The notes under the pieces were generated by a model. It ran no database searches and was not told where the DNA came from. It saw only the letters and a list, made by a program, of their open reading frames with translations. From assembly GCF_017161445.1 (NCBI RefSeq), contig NZ_CP071060.1:3162001-3226000 (forward strand): 64,000 nucleotides of DNA, written 5' to 3'. Below are positions 30,618 through 39,169 of the stretch, piece by piece; position 1 is the stretch's first letter, and the number at the start of each line of letters is the position of its first letter. The stretch comes from Niveibacterium microcysteis (GTDB lineage: Bacteria > Pseudomonadota > Gammaproteobacteria > Burkholderiales > Rhodocyclaceae). The translations under genes were made by a program, and so were the position numbers.

Positions 30618-32558
30618 CTAAACGCGGAAGTTGCCGACGATCTGCCTGAGCTCGCCGGCCATGACCTCGAGCTGGGTGATGACCGCTGATGTCCGCTGGA
30701 TCTCGGCGTCGCCCTCCAATGCGGTGGCCGACATGCGCTCGGCGGTCTGCGCCATCGCCTCGGTCGCACGCGATTGTTCGGTCGTTGCGTCGCGGATCTC
30801 GGCAATCGAGTCAACGACGCCCTTCATGGCCTCGCGAATCGAATCGATTTGCGCCAGCACGGTGGCGACTTGGCCGACACCGGTCTGCACCGCGGCGTGG
30901 GTTTCGCCCACACGCAGCATGGCGTTCGCCGCATTCGTCCGCATGCCACCGACCATCTGGTCGATCTCGACCGTGGCCTTTCCGGTTCGCTCAGCGAGCT
31001 TGCGCACTTCGTCAGCGACGACTGCGAAGCCGCGCCCTTGCTCGCCGGCACGCGCGGCCTCGATCGCTGCGTTGAGGGCCAGCAGGTTGGTCTGATCGGC
31101 GATTTCCTTGATCACGTTGGCGACCGATCCGATCTGCGCCGAGCGCGCTTCGAGATCCTTCATCGCTTCGCTCAGCACGTCCATGGACTTCGAGATCGTG
31201 TCGATTTCACTGGCCACCGAGCTGACCGCCGCTGCGTTGGTGCTCGACATCTGACCCGCCTGTTCGGCCGAGTGGGCGACGTCCTGCGCGTGGCTCGCGG
31301 TATGCGCGATGCTGACGGTGATCTCCTCGATGGTTGCCGCCGTCTGCGTCGTCAGGTCGGCGGAGTGGCGTGAACCGGAGGACAGCTGCTGCGTCATTGC
31401 GCCAAGTTGCTCGACACTGGCGCCGAGCAGATCCGTCTGCTCACGCACACGCTGGAACATGCTGCGGAGCTGTTCCATGAAGAGGTTGAAGCTGCCCGCG
31501 ATGGCGCCGATCTCGTCGCCGCTATCGACATGCAGCCGTTGCGTGAGATCGCCGCTGCCCGAGGCCAGGCCACGCATCGCGTCGCGCAAGCGCGCCAGCG
31601 GGCGGGTCAGCGAATTGGCGATCCAGAGCACAAGCATCAAAGCGAGGGCCAGCACAACGACGTCGGCAATTGCAAGCAGCGTCAGGCCACGATTGATCGG
31701 CGCGTAGATTTCGGCCTCCGGAATTTCGACGACCACGAACCAGTCGGCGATCGGGAGGTAGCTCGACACCATGATCGAGGGTCCGTTCGGGCCGCTGACA
31801 TGGACGAGATTGAAGTTGTTCTTCACGAGCAGCTTTTCGGCATCGGTCGCAAGCCCGGGCAAGCTGTTCAGCTTGACCTTGTCATTGACCTTCACGAGTT
31901 CGGGATTGCGGTGGATCTGGATCTGGCCACGCGCGTCGACCACAAACACCTGGCCGCTCTTGCCGACGGCAAGCTTGCGCACCCGATCAGCCATCGCGGT
32001 TACGTCCAGACCAAGGCTCACGCTGGCGCGATGGCCGGCGCTATCGGCGGCCAGCACGTTGGTGAACATCAAAACGTTGGGGCTGCTCGCTTCCACGCCC
32101 AGGTTGAATTCGGCCGCCTTGCCGCTGGACATGAAGGCCTTGAACCAGCTGTCGGCACCGTCGGGGTCGATCTGGCGTGAGAGGCCCTTGGCGGAGTCAT
32201 AGTAGTTGCGCGTTGCTTCCGACACCCAGGACACCGTGACCGCGCCGGTCGCATCCTTCACCTTGGCAGCAAAACGCTGCCAGGCGGCGACGCCTTCGGC
32301 TGGCTCGCCAGTGGCCATCCAGTCAAGCATGAAGGTGTTTGCCGCGAGCACGCGGGTCTGCTCGAGCGGTACCGAAACCGAGCGATCAAGATCGTTGCGG
32401 ATCGCCTCGACCGTTCGCACAAGCTCATATTCTTCCAGGCGTTCGGTCAGTGCCGCCTTGAAGAGACGGGCCGAAAGCAGGCTCGTGATCAGCATTGAAA
32501 CGAGCAGCGTCAGCACGACACTGACGAGGATCTTCTGTCGCACAGACCAGTTCTTCAT
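30618..32558 (-). CDS. Methyl-accepting chemotaxis protein with dCache sensor
   Basis: 646 residues. TM1 at about 9-30 ([20 protein letters not shown]); a large periplasmic double-Cache domain (about 35-275) containing [41 protein letters not shown] and [21 protein letters not shown]2 at about 282-305; a HAMP domain; and the methyl-accepting region with the intact tip [20 protein letters not shown]. dCache domains usually bind amino acids, organic acids or related metabolites. Poly-G Shine-Dalgarno precedes the ATG. A sigma-28 type promoter lies upstream at 32619-32645, tying it to the flagellar/chemotaxis regulon. Confidence 0.94.
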   Translation of the reverse strand: MKNWSVRQKILVSVVLTLLVSMLITSLLSARLFKAALTERLEEYELVRTVEAIRNDLDRSVSVPLEQTRVLAANTFMLDWMATGEPAEGVAAWQRFAAKVKDATGAVTVSWVSEATRNYYDSAKGLSRQIDPDGADSWFKAFMSSGKAAEFNLGVEASSPNVLMFTNVLAADSAGHRASVSLGLDVTAMADRVRKLAVGKSGQVFVVDARGQIQIHRNPELVKVNDKVKLNSLPGLATDAEKLLVKNNFNLVHVSGPNGPSIMVSSYLPIADWFVVVEIPEAEIYAPINRGLTLLAIADVVVLALALMLVLWIANSLTRPLARLRDAMRGLASGSGDLTQRLHVDSGDEIGAIAGSFNLFMEQLRSMFQRVREQTDLLGASVEQLGAMTQQLSSGSRHSADLTTQTAATIEEITVSIAHTASHAQDVAHSAEQAGQMSSTNAAAVSSVASEIDTISKSMDVLSEAMKDLEARSAQIGSVANVIKEIADQTNLLALNAAIEAARAGEQGRGFAVVADEVRKLAERTGKATVEIDQMVGGMRTNAANAMLRVGETHAAVQTGVGQVATVLAQIDSIREAMKGVVDSIAEIRDATTEQSRATEAMAQTAERMSATALEGDAEIQRTSAVITQLEVMAGELRQIVGNFRV

Positions 32559-32618
32559 TACGCCCCCCCGGTAAATGGATCATGTCTGGCAAAGGCAAAG
32601 ATGAACCCAGCCCGAGGT

Positions 32619-32645
32619 CTATCGGCGATTTCGCGGCGAACTTTA
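32619..32645 (-). promoter_or_regulatory. Sigma-28 (FliA) type promoter of the chemoreceptor gene
   Basis: On the minus strand: TAAAGTTC, 11-bp spacer, GCCGATAG, versus the flagellar consensus TAAAGTTT-N11-GCCGATAA (one mismatch in each box). It lies about 60 bp upstream of the ATG at 32558, a normal leader length for chemotaxis genes. Confidence 0.8.
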
Positions 32646-32751
32646 CCGTGCGTCTGTCATGAGGGGGGCGTGCTGGCCATCTGCGCGGGCATCAAGGCCA
32701 GGGCCCCCGCGGGTGCCGTGCCGCGGGGGGTGATTTAACGTCGGTGCGCCG

Positions 32752-35142
32752 CTATTCGGAAATCCTGACGGTGCGCAAGGACGGGTCGGCGCTGATCTGC
32801 GCTTCTGTGTAGGGCAGCTTGGCCCACAAGCGCTGCGCGTAAAGCTCGGTCAGATCGGCATAGTGATCGGACGACGCATGGGTGGACTGCGAATAGGTCA
32901 GCATGCCCTCGGCCACCGGGCCATTGTCGTCGAAGGTCACGAACTGCATGTAGCTGTTGCCGTAGGCCGGGTCGCCGTATTTGCCACCGGCGGGTTGGCC
33001 GCGCCAGTTGTTGAAGGTGTAGCGCCCACCGGGAATGACCAGCGGCTTGCCATTGCGCGTGACGATCTGACGCGCACCCGGCGTTTCGTCGAGGGCAAAG
33101 CCGAGTGTGCCGAAGTAGGCCACGGTGTCGGCAAGCTTGTCGTAGGCCGTGGTGTTCGCGATGTTGAATCCGCTCGGCGTGTTCAGCGGGTCGGCCGGGT
33201 CGTAGGGCACGCGCCACAGCGACGCGTCCTTCATTTCGCCCATGCGCGCATAGAACTCTCGGAACAACAGCGCGCCCTTGGCGTCGAGCTGTTCCTTGCG
33301 GTTCCAGTCGCCTAGCACGGTGCAGGCCGCCGCAAGATCGCTGCGCGCGCTGGCGAGGCAAGCGGTCACGAACTCACCCAGCCAACGTTCCGGTTTGTAG
33401 AAGCGCCCGGCCTTGTACACCTCCTGCAGCGAAGCCAGCGTGAACAGCGTGCCCGGCAGGCCATCAATACCCGAAACGCGATCGACGATCTGCGCGATGC
33501 CGGCGCGCGTGCGTTCCCCTTGCTCTACGCCCTCGGCGGCGGGCCCGGTTGCGATGATCTTCGGGAAGCCTGACAGGCGCACGTTCTGGTTCGGCCACCA
33601 ATGGCTGTCGTTGGCGTTCATCGCGTAATCGGTGCGCAACACATAGGGGCGCTGGGCGCTCGGCAGATGACCGCTCCAGTTGCAGGCGGGGTCCTGCCCA
33701 TTCAGCACGACCACCCCTTGCTGCGCCAAAACTACTTGCGGTAACCCGGCCGAGACACAACTGGCGAGCTGCGTATCGGTCACGTTGGCCGCCACCGAAT
33801 AGTTGGCGTACAGCGCATTGCCGTCCCTGTCGGCCGCGATGGTGTTGACCCAGGGCATCTCGCTGTAGAACGCCAGCGCCTCACGCAACGACGCCGCGCT
33901 GGTCGCCTTGCCGTTGCGCAGCACCTGATCGAGCAGGTGATCGTTCGTCCGGTTTGCGTCCTTCAGCGCATACGCAGTTGAGGCCGTCCAGGCAAACACG
34001 CTGTCCACCGTGAGCGGCCCATATTCGGTCGAGTACAGGGTGCGTTCGCGGGTCTGGATCGTGCCGTCGGGCTGCAGGGCCTGCACCTGCAACGGCGTGG
34101 CCGTCATCGGTCGCGATTCTTCGCCGACCATGTAGCGTTTCGGGTCCGCGGGATCCAGCTTGAGCCGGAAAAGCGTGAAGCGCTGATCGGTCGAGAAGGT
34201 GTGCGTCCAGGCCACATCCTTGTTGAATCCGATCAGGGGCAGCGGCGCGCCGAGCAAGGTTGCACCGTACACGTCGTACTGCCCGGGAACGGTCAGGTGC
34301 AACTGGTGCAGACGCAGCACACCCCACCAAGGAAAGTGCGGGTTGCCCAACACCATGCCACGGCCCGACGCGGTGACCTCGCGCCCCAAGCCGTAGCCGT
34401 TGGACCCGATGCCGCCATCCTTGAATACACGCAGCGCTTCGAGCATTTCAGACTGCTGCGGAGTGGTCGTGGCGCGCGCCAGCGCCACATGGGGCGAGGC
34501 CGGTGGCTGCGCGCCGGCAATCTGGCTGATGAACCCCAGTGAGCTGCCGGTCAGCGCAATCTGATGGATGCGCAAGTAAGCGTCCGACTCTGTGATCGGC
34601 TGCACCCAGGCCGCGTTGCGGCACTCCGCCGGCAACGCGTCGGGGCTGGTATCGCGCAGATATCGGTTGTAGCCTGCGACGAAGCCTGCCACCAGGTCGC
34701 GCACATCCGCGCTGCTGGCCGCCTTCAACCGCGACGCAATGTCCGGCGTCATGTAGGACTTGTAGAAGAAGTCCGACTCCAGGTTGCTGACCAGCCCGCC
34801 CAATTGCCCGAGGTAGGTGATCGCCTTGCCACTGGCATCACGCTCACCAAAGTAGCGCGCCCGCTCGCCATGAAGCGTGACCAGCTCCTGCGCGAACAGG
34901 CATGCATGGTCGGTTGCGAAGGCGAAACCATAGCCATAGCCGGCACCCTTGAAGTCCACGGCCCGGACGTGTGGCACGCCGTAAGCGGTGTAGCGGATCT
35001 CGGCCGCATAGGTCGGCGCCGGCTCCGCCGTAACCGGGGCCGAATCCTTCGAGCCACATGCTGCGAGCGCGGCGATGGCACCGCCGGCAAACAACAGCTT
35101 CTGCGCGAATCCACCGCACAGCCATGCCATCCTGCTTTGCAT
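32752..35142 (-). CDS. Lipoprotein penicillin/acyl-homoserine-lactone acylase family protein
   Basis: 796-residue Ntn-hydrolase of the S45 family. The start at 35142 has AGGAGG upstream; residues 1-28 form a lipoprotein signal with lipobox LAAC (Cys29). The alpha part (about 45-240) holds IRYTAYGVPHVRAVDFKGAG. The probable autocleavage site is IGSNGYGLG with nucleophile Ser247, starting the beta subunit: MVLGNPHFPWWG, LIGFNKDVAWTHTFSTDQRF and the C-terminal GGRYTFNNWRGQPAGGKYGD. The pattern is closest to aculeacin A acylase/PvdQ-like enzymes, which remove long acyl chains from AHLs or lipopeptides. The real substrate cannot be read from sequence. It lies between a chemoreceptor and a divergent GGDEF-EAL gene. 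Confidence 0.88.
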   Translation of the reverse strand: MQSRMAWLCGGFAQKLLFAGGAIAALAACGSKDSAPVTAEPAPTYAAEIRYTAYGVPHVRAVDFKGAGYGYGFAFATDHACLFAQELVTLHGERARYFGERDASGKAITYLGQLGGLVSNLESDFFYKSYMTPDIASRLKAASSADVRDLVAGFVAGYNRYLRDTSPDALPAECRNAAWVQPITESDAYLRIHQIALTGSSLGFISQIAGAQPPASPHVALARATTTPQQSEMLEALRVFKDGGIGSNGYGLGREVTASGRGMVLGNPHFPWWGVLRLHQLHLTVPGQYDVYGATLLGAPLPLIGFNKDVAWTHTFSTDQRFTLFRLKLDPADPKRYMVGEESRPMTATPLQVQALQPDGTIQTRERTLYSTEYGPLTVDSVFAWTASTAYALKDANRTNDHLLDQVLRNGKATSAASLREALAFYSEMPWVNTIAADRDGNALYANYSVAANVTDTQLASCVSAGLPQVVLAQQGVVVLNGQDPACNWSGHLPSAQRPYVLRTDYAMNANDSHWWPNQNVRLSGFPKIIATGPAAEGVEQGERTRAGIAQIVDRVSGIDGLPGTLFTLASLQEVYKAGRFYKPERWLGEFVTACLASARSDLAAACTVLGDWNRKEQLDAKGALLFREFYARMGEMKDASLWRVPYDPADPLNTPSGFNIANTTAYDKLADTVAYFGTLGFALDETPGARQIVTRNGKPLVIPGGRYTFNNWRGQPAGGKYGDPAYGNSYMQFVTFDDNGPVAEGMLTYSQSTHASSDHYADLTELYAQRLWAKLPYTEAQISADPSLRTVRISE

Positions 35143-35474
35143 TGAGTGTCCTCCTGTGTGTGCCCGACCCGGCGCCGGCGACCGATTATGCCATTCGCAT
35201 ACTTCGCATGATTGTCTTTCCGCGATCACTCAAGTGGCCTGCGGCGCGTTCATCGACACCTGCCTGCGCGGTGTTATGCTGCGGCCCGTCAAATGGGATA
35301 TCCGCCCATTTATACGGAGTTGCGCAGCGCGATCCGCCACATACGGCATTGGTCCCTCGCTCAGACTCAGCGTAGATTGCGCGGACAGATCCCGCCCTCA
35401 AGTCCGGCCCACCAGGGCCGAAAATATTCTCAGGATCGCGTATCGGCGATCACGGCCACAGAGCGCGCAGACGC
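35143..35474. other. Divergent intergenic region, 332 bp, no gene seen
   Basis: Lies between the acylase (minus) and GGDEF-EAL (plus) starts. Short open frames here lack start signals or recognisable protein character. It contains a perfect inverted repeat, AAATGGG (35291-35297) and CCCATTT (35305-35311) around ATATCCG, which could be an operator. The frame of the GGDEF-EAL gene is closed by TAG at 35373, so that protein cannot extend far upstream. No riboswitch or small-RNA structure recognised. Confidence 0.5.
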
Positions 35475-36776
35475 ATGCCTCCGGAACACATCGATGTGCT
35501 GACCGGCTTTCTCGACCGCGCGGGTTGCATCGCCACGGTGACGGCGATCGTCGATAGCCAGCCGAGCTCGGCTAACGCGCTGGCGGTGATCTGGCTCGAT
35601 CTGGATCGCTTCAAGCTGGTCAATGAATCATTCGGCCACCTCGGCGGCGACGCGGTGCTGGCACGCATGGCCGGGCGGCTTGCCGAGCGCCTGGCCGGGC
35701 GAGCGGAACCCTGTCGCATGGGCGGAGACGAATTTGTCTTCCTCGCGCGAAGCACCGACGCCGCTGCGGCGCAACGCATCGCCGCGGATCTGTTGAGCTG
35801 CGTGAAGACGCCGCTGGAAGTCGGCAACATCCGCCTCTACCCCACCGGCAGCATCGGCATCGCGGTACTCGAAAGCGGCGAAGACGCGGTCAGCGTGCTT
35901 GAGCGTGCCGACCGCGCGATGGTGGAAGCCAAGCGCCTCGGTGGCGACCGTACCGTCGTTTCTGGCGACGAGCGGGTCGCAGGGCGGCTCGGCGTGTTGC
36001 TCGCACGCGAAGAACTGGCCGTCGAAAACAAGCTGCACATGGCGCTGGAAAGCGGTGGCCTGGCGCTGCACTACCAGCCGATCATCGCGCTCGACGGTAC
36101 GATCCACGCGGTTGAAGCGCTGATGCGCTGCACCGCCGAAGGCGAATCGGTGTCACCGGTGCGTTTCATCCCGGTGGCTGAGAAAACCGGGCTGGTCGTC
36201 CGGCTGGGCGAATGGAGCATGCTGCACGGCGCGATGTACGCGCACCGCCTTGCCGCACTCGGGCTGAGCACCAAGGTCGCGATCAACGTATCCCGTGCTC
36301 AGCTCACCGCGCCGAAGTTCTCGCAGGCGCTCCACGCCGCGCTGCTATGCAGCGACGCACCGCCGGAGCTGATTGAGCTGGAGCTGACCGAGTCGCTGTT
36401 CATGGACGTCTCGGACGTCGTGCAGAGCAACCTGATGGCGGCAAAGATGGCCGGCATCTCGCTGGCGATCGACGATTTCGGCACCGGCTACTCGTGCCTG
36501 GCCAATCTCAAGGACATTCCGGCCAGCAAGCTCAAGATCGACCGCGCCTTCATCAAGGTGCTGCCCCACGACCTGCGGGCGCTTGCGATTGTGCGGGCAA
36601 TCACCAACATGGCGCGCGAACTCGGCATGACGGTGGTGGCCGAAGGCGTGGAAACGGAAGAGCAACGGGCGGCGTTGGTGGATGTCGGGGTCGATGCGAT
36701 CCAGGGCTTCCTGCATGCGCGGCCCATGGACGGCGAGGCGCTCATCGCCTGGCTGCAACAAAGGACAGCGGAATGA
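35475..36776 (+). CDS. GGDEF-EAL bifunctional c-di-GMP protein
   Basis: 433 residues with no sensory domain. GGDEF domain (about 8-165): LDLDRFKLVNESFGHLGGD and an intact GGDEF at 83-87, without an RxxD inhibitory site at the usual position. EAL domain (about 180-425): EAL at 214-216, ELELTESLFMD, DDFGTGYSCLANLKDIPASK then LKIDRAFI, and EGVETEEQ. Both active sites look complete, so synthesis, breakdown or both are possible. The start has a poor ribosome site. Its stop overlaps the start of the HDOD gene (ATGA at 36773-36776), so the two are translated together. Confidence 0.92.
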   Translation: MPPEHIDVLTGFLDRAGCIATVTAIVDSQPSSANALAVIWLDLDRFKLVNESFGHLGGDAVLARMAGRLAERLAGRAEPCRMGGDEFVFLARSTDAAAAQRIAADLLSCVKTPLEVGNIRLYPTGSIGIAVLESGEDAVSVLERADRAMVEAKRLGGDRTVVSGDERVAGRLGVLLAREELAVENKLHMALESGGLALHYQPIIALDGTIHAVEALMRCTAEGESVSPVRFIPVAEKTGLVVRLGEWSMLHGAMYAHRLAALGLSTKVAINVSRAQLTAPKFSQALHAALLCSDAPPELIELELTESLFMDVSDVVQSNLMAAKMAGISLAIDDFGTGYSCLANLKDIPASKLKIDRAFIKVLPHDLRALAIVRAITNMARELGMTVVAEGVETEEQRAALVDVGVDAIQGFLHARPMDGEALIAWLQQRTAE

Positions 36777-37645
36777 CCCCGGACCAGACCGCAGCCATCG
36801 ATGGCGTACTCGGCGACGCAATTCGCGACATCGGCATCCCGCCGCGCCCGATGATCCTCGACAGCATCGGCGCCGAGATGTTGAAGGAGACGCCGGATTT
36901 CCATCGCCTCGCGAGCCTGATCTCGAGCGACGTCAGCCTCGCAGCGGGGCTGATGAAAACGGCCAACTCGCCCTACTTCGGTTTCCGGTTCCGCGCCCGC
37001 ACCGTGTCGCAGGCGCTGATGATGCTGGGCCTCGATGTATCGAGCCGCGCCGTGGCGGGCCTGATCCTGCGCAAGGTCTTCGTATCGGTGCCCGCGCTGG
37101 AACGCTTCTGGGACGCGTCGGCACGCATCGCCATGGTATCCGGCTGGCTTGCGCAGGAACTCGGCCCACGCAACGGCATCCGCGCCGAAGAGGCCTACAC
37201 CTTCGGCCTGTTCCGCGACTGCGGCATCCCGGTGTTGATGCGCAAATTCAGCGACTACGGTGTAACGCTGAAGATCGCCAACGAAACATCAGATCAACGC
37301 TTCACCGACGTCGAAGACACCCGCCACCCGACCAACCACGCGATGGTCGGCTGCCTGCTTGCGCAAAGCTGGTGGATGCCGGAAGAAACCTGCCTCGCGA
37401 TCCGGCATCACCACGATGCCTTCGCGCTGACCGCCCATCAGGGCGGCCTGCCCGCCTCGGCACAGCGTTTGATCGCAATGGTGCAGCTGGCGGAGTTCCT
37501 GTTCCAAACCGCAACCGGCCTCAGCGCCACGCGCGAGTGGGACAAGCTCGGCGACGCCTGCCTGCGGCTGCTGGATGTTTCGCCGGACGGCCTCGCCACA
37601 CTGACCAGCGGCACGCGCGAGGTGCTGGCGCACGCGGACGCCTGA
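36773..37645 (+). CDS. HDOD domain protein
   Basis: 290 residues. An HDOD (HD-related output) domain covers about 18-210: IPPRPMILDSIGAEM, DFHRLASLISSDVSLAAGLM then KTANSPYFG, and TVSQALMMLGLDVSSRAVAG. HDOD proteins lack full catalytic HD residues and usually act as signalling adaptors; the segment FGLFRDCGIPVLM replaces the phosphodiesterase HD pair. AAGGA is upstream of ATG 36773. The 4-nt overlap with the GGDEF-EAL gene suggests that the products work in one pathway. The stop is immediately followed by the terminator of the convergent NSS gene. Confidence 0.9.
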   Translation: MTPDQTAAIDGVLGDAIRDIGIPPRPMILDSIGAEMLKETPDFHRLASLISSDVSLAAGLMKTANSPYFGFRFRARTVSQALMMLGLDVSSRAVAGLILRKVFVSVPALERFWDASARIAMVSGWLAQELGPRNGIRAEEAYTFGLFRDCGIPVLMRKFSDYGVTLKIANETSDQRFTDVEDTRHPTNHAMVGCLLAQSWWMPEETCLAIRHHHDAFALTAHQGGLPASAQRLIAMVQLAEFLFQTATGLSATREWDKLGDACLRLLDVSPDGLATLTSGTREVLAHADA

Positions 37646-37675
37646 AAAAGCCGGCCGCGCCCGCGTTACCCGGCT
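37645..37675 (-). terminator. Rho-independent terminator for the NSS transporter gene
   Basis: Read on the minus strand, AGCCGG and CCGGCT arms (37649-37654 and 37670-37675) enclose a GC-rich loop and are followed by a run of T (37645-37649 complement). It lies just after the stop at 37679. Confidence 0.65.
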
Positions 37676-37678
37676 CGG

Positions 37679-39028
37679 TCAGAACACGCCAAGCCCCTTC
37701 AGCATCACCAGTACGATCAGCAGCGGCGACACGAATCGCACCAGCACGAACAGCCCGCGCGCGACACCGCCGTTCGCCAGCACGCCACGGTTGCTCAATT
37801 CGGCCAGCCATTCCGCGCGGCCCCAGGACGTACCGACAAACAGTGCGATCAGAATGCCGCCAAGCGGCAGCAGGATGTTCGACGACACATAGTCGAACAG
37901 GTCGAAGGCATTCAAACCGAACAGCTTCCAATCGGCCGTCAGGCTGCCCGACAGCGCGGCAAGCGAGCCGAGCACACCGATCGCGCCGATGCTGATCAGC
38001 GTGGCTTGCCAGCGGCGCAGCCGGAACCGCTCGGCCAGCACCGCAACCGGCACCTCGACCAATGACAGCATTGCGCCAAGCGCTGCGAACGCGGTCAGCA
38101 CGAAGAAGGCCAGCATGAAGAACGCGCCACCCGGCATGCTTGCGAATACCGCCGGGATCGTAATGAACACCAGCGATGGCCCTGCCTCGGGCTTGAAACC
38201 GAATGCGAATACCGCCGGGAAGATCGCGATGCCGGCCAGCATCGATACCGTCAGGTCGGCCAGCATCACGCGGGCTGCGGTCAGCGGCACATTCTGCTCG
38301 GCGCGGAAGTAGCTGCCATACGTAACCATCGTGCCCATGCCGACCGAAAGCTTGAAGAACGCGAGGCCCACGGCCACCAGCACCACTGCCGGCGTGATCT
38401 TCGAGAAATCGGGTTTGAATAGGAACGCGAGCCCTTCGCTGGCGCCGGGCAGCATCAGCCCGCGAATGCCGATCACCACCAGCAGCAGGAACAGGATCGG
38501 CATCAGCCGCTTCGTCACCGCCTCGATGCCGCGCGATACCCCGAGCGAAATGATCACGCCGACCAGTACCAGCACCGCCCACTGCCACAGCAAGGCGCTC
38601 GCCGGGTCACTGACGAGCCCGCCGAAGGCCGCCGACAATGTGGCCGGATCGGTGCTCAACAAGCCGCCCGCTGCAGCCTTTGCCACGTAGGCGAAGACCC
38701 AACCGGCCACTTCGCTGTAGAAGGCCATGATCAACAGCGCCGCGATCACGCCGAGCACACCGATCAGGCCCCAGTGCTGGGTCGGCCGCAAACGCTGAAA
38801 CGCGCTCACCGCGTCGCCGCGCGCTGCGCGGCCGATCGAAATCTCCGCAATCATCACCGGCAAGCCGACAAGCAGCGTCGCGAGCAGGTAGACCAGCAGG
38901 AAACCCGCGCCGCCGTTGGCACCGGTCAGGTACGGGAACTTCCAGATATTGCCGAGGCCGACGGCCGAGCCAAGGGTTGCGGCGAGTACGCCGAAGGTGG
39001 AACTGAAACCGTCACGGGAAGAGGACAT
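37679..39028 (-). CDS. Sodium-dependent transporter of the NSS/SNF family
   Basis: 449 residues with 11-12 predicted membrane helices. The LeuT-like signature in TM1 is clear: LGSAVGLGNIWKFPYLTGANGGAG, followed by GLPVMIAEISIGRAARGDAV. These carriers couple Na+ to uptake of amino acids or related solutes; the substrate is not deducible. I start at ATG 39028 (MSSSRDGFSSTFG), as upstream in-frame sequence is arginine-rich and non-homologous. No strong Shine-Dalgarno was seen, so the start is less certain. The C-terminus LLIVLVMLKGLGVF is normal. It lies 141 bp after the fadD end in the opposite order of transcription. Confidence 0.9.
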   Translation of the reverse strand: MSSSRDGFSSTFGVLAATLGSAVGLGNIWKFPYLTGANGGAGFLLVYLLATLLVGLPVMIAEISIGRAARGDAVSAFQRLRPTQHWGLIGVLGVIAALLIMAFYSEVAGWVFAYVAKAAAGGLLSTDPATLSAAFGGLVSDPASALLWQWAVLVLVGVIISLGVSRGIEAVTKRLMPILFLLLVVIGIRGLMLPGASEGLAFLFKPDFSKITPAVVLVAVGLAFFKLSVGMGTMVTYGSYFRAEQNVPLTAARVMLADLTVSMLAGIAIFPAVFAFGFKPEAGPSLVFITIPAVFASMPGGAFFMLAFFVLTAFAALGAMLSLVEVPVAVLAERFRLRRWQATLISIGAIGVLGSLAALSGSLTADWKLFGLNAFDLFDYVSSNILLPLGGILIALFVGTSWGRAEWLAELSNRGVLANGGVARGLFVLVRFVSPLLIVLVMLKGLGVF

Positions 39029-39169
39029 GTCAGGCTGAACGCCGGAAGGCGGTAGCAATGCAGAGCGAGTCAGGCTAACACCGCACGCCCGGTGGCGGAT
39101 TGATCCAGCGCGGATCCGGCGGCGGCAGGCCACGCAGCCCGCAGCGGGCGGCGCGGCCTTGCCGTGCCC

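Noticed and set aside
35058..35557. Short plus-strand frames in the acylase/GGDEF-EAL interval as small genes
   Set aside because: They start inside the acylase gene or run into the GGDEF gene in another frame, lack ribosome sites and look like random GC-rich translation.
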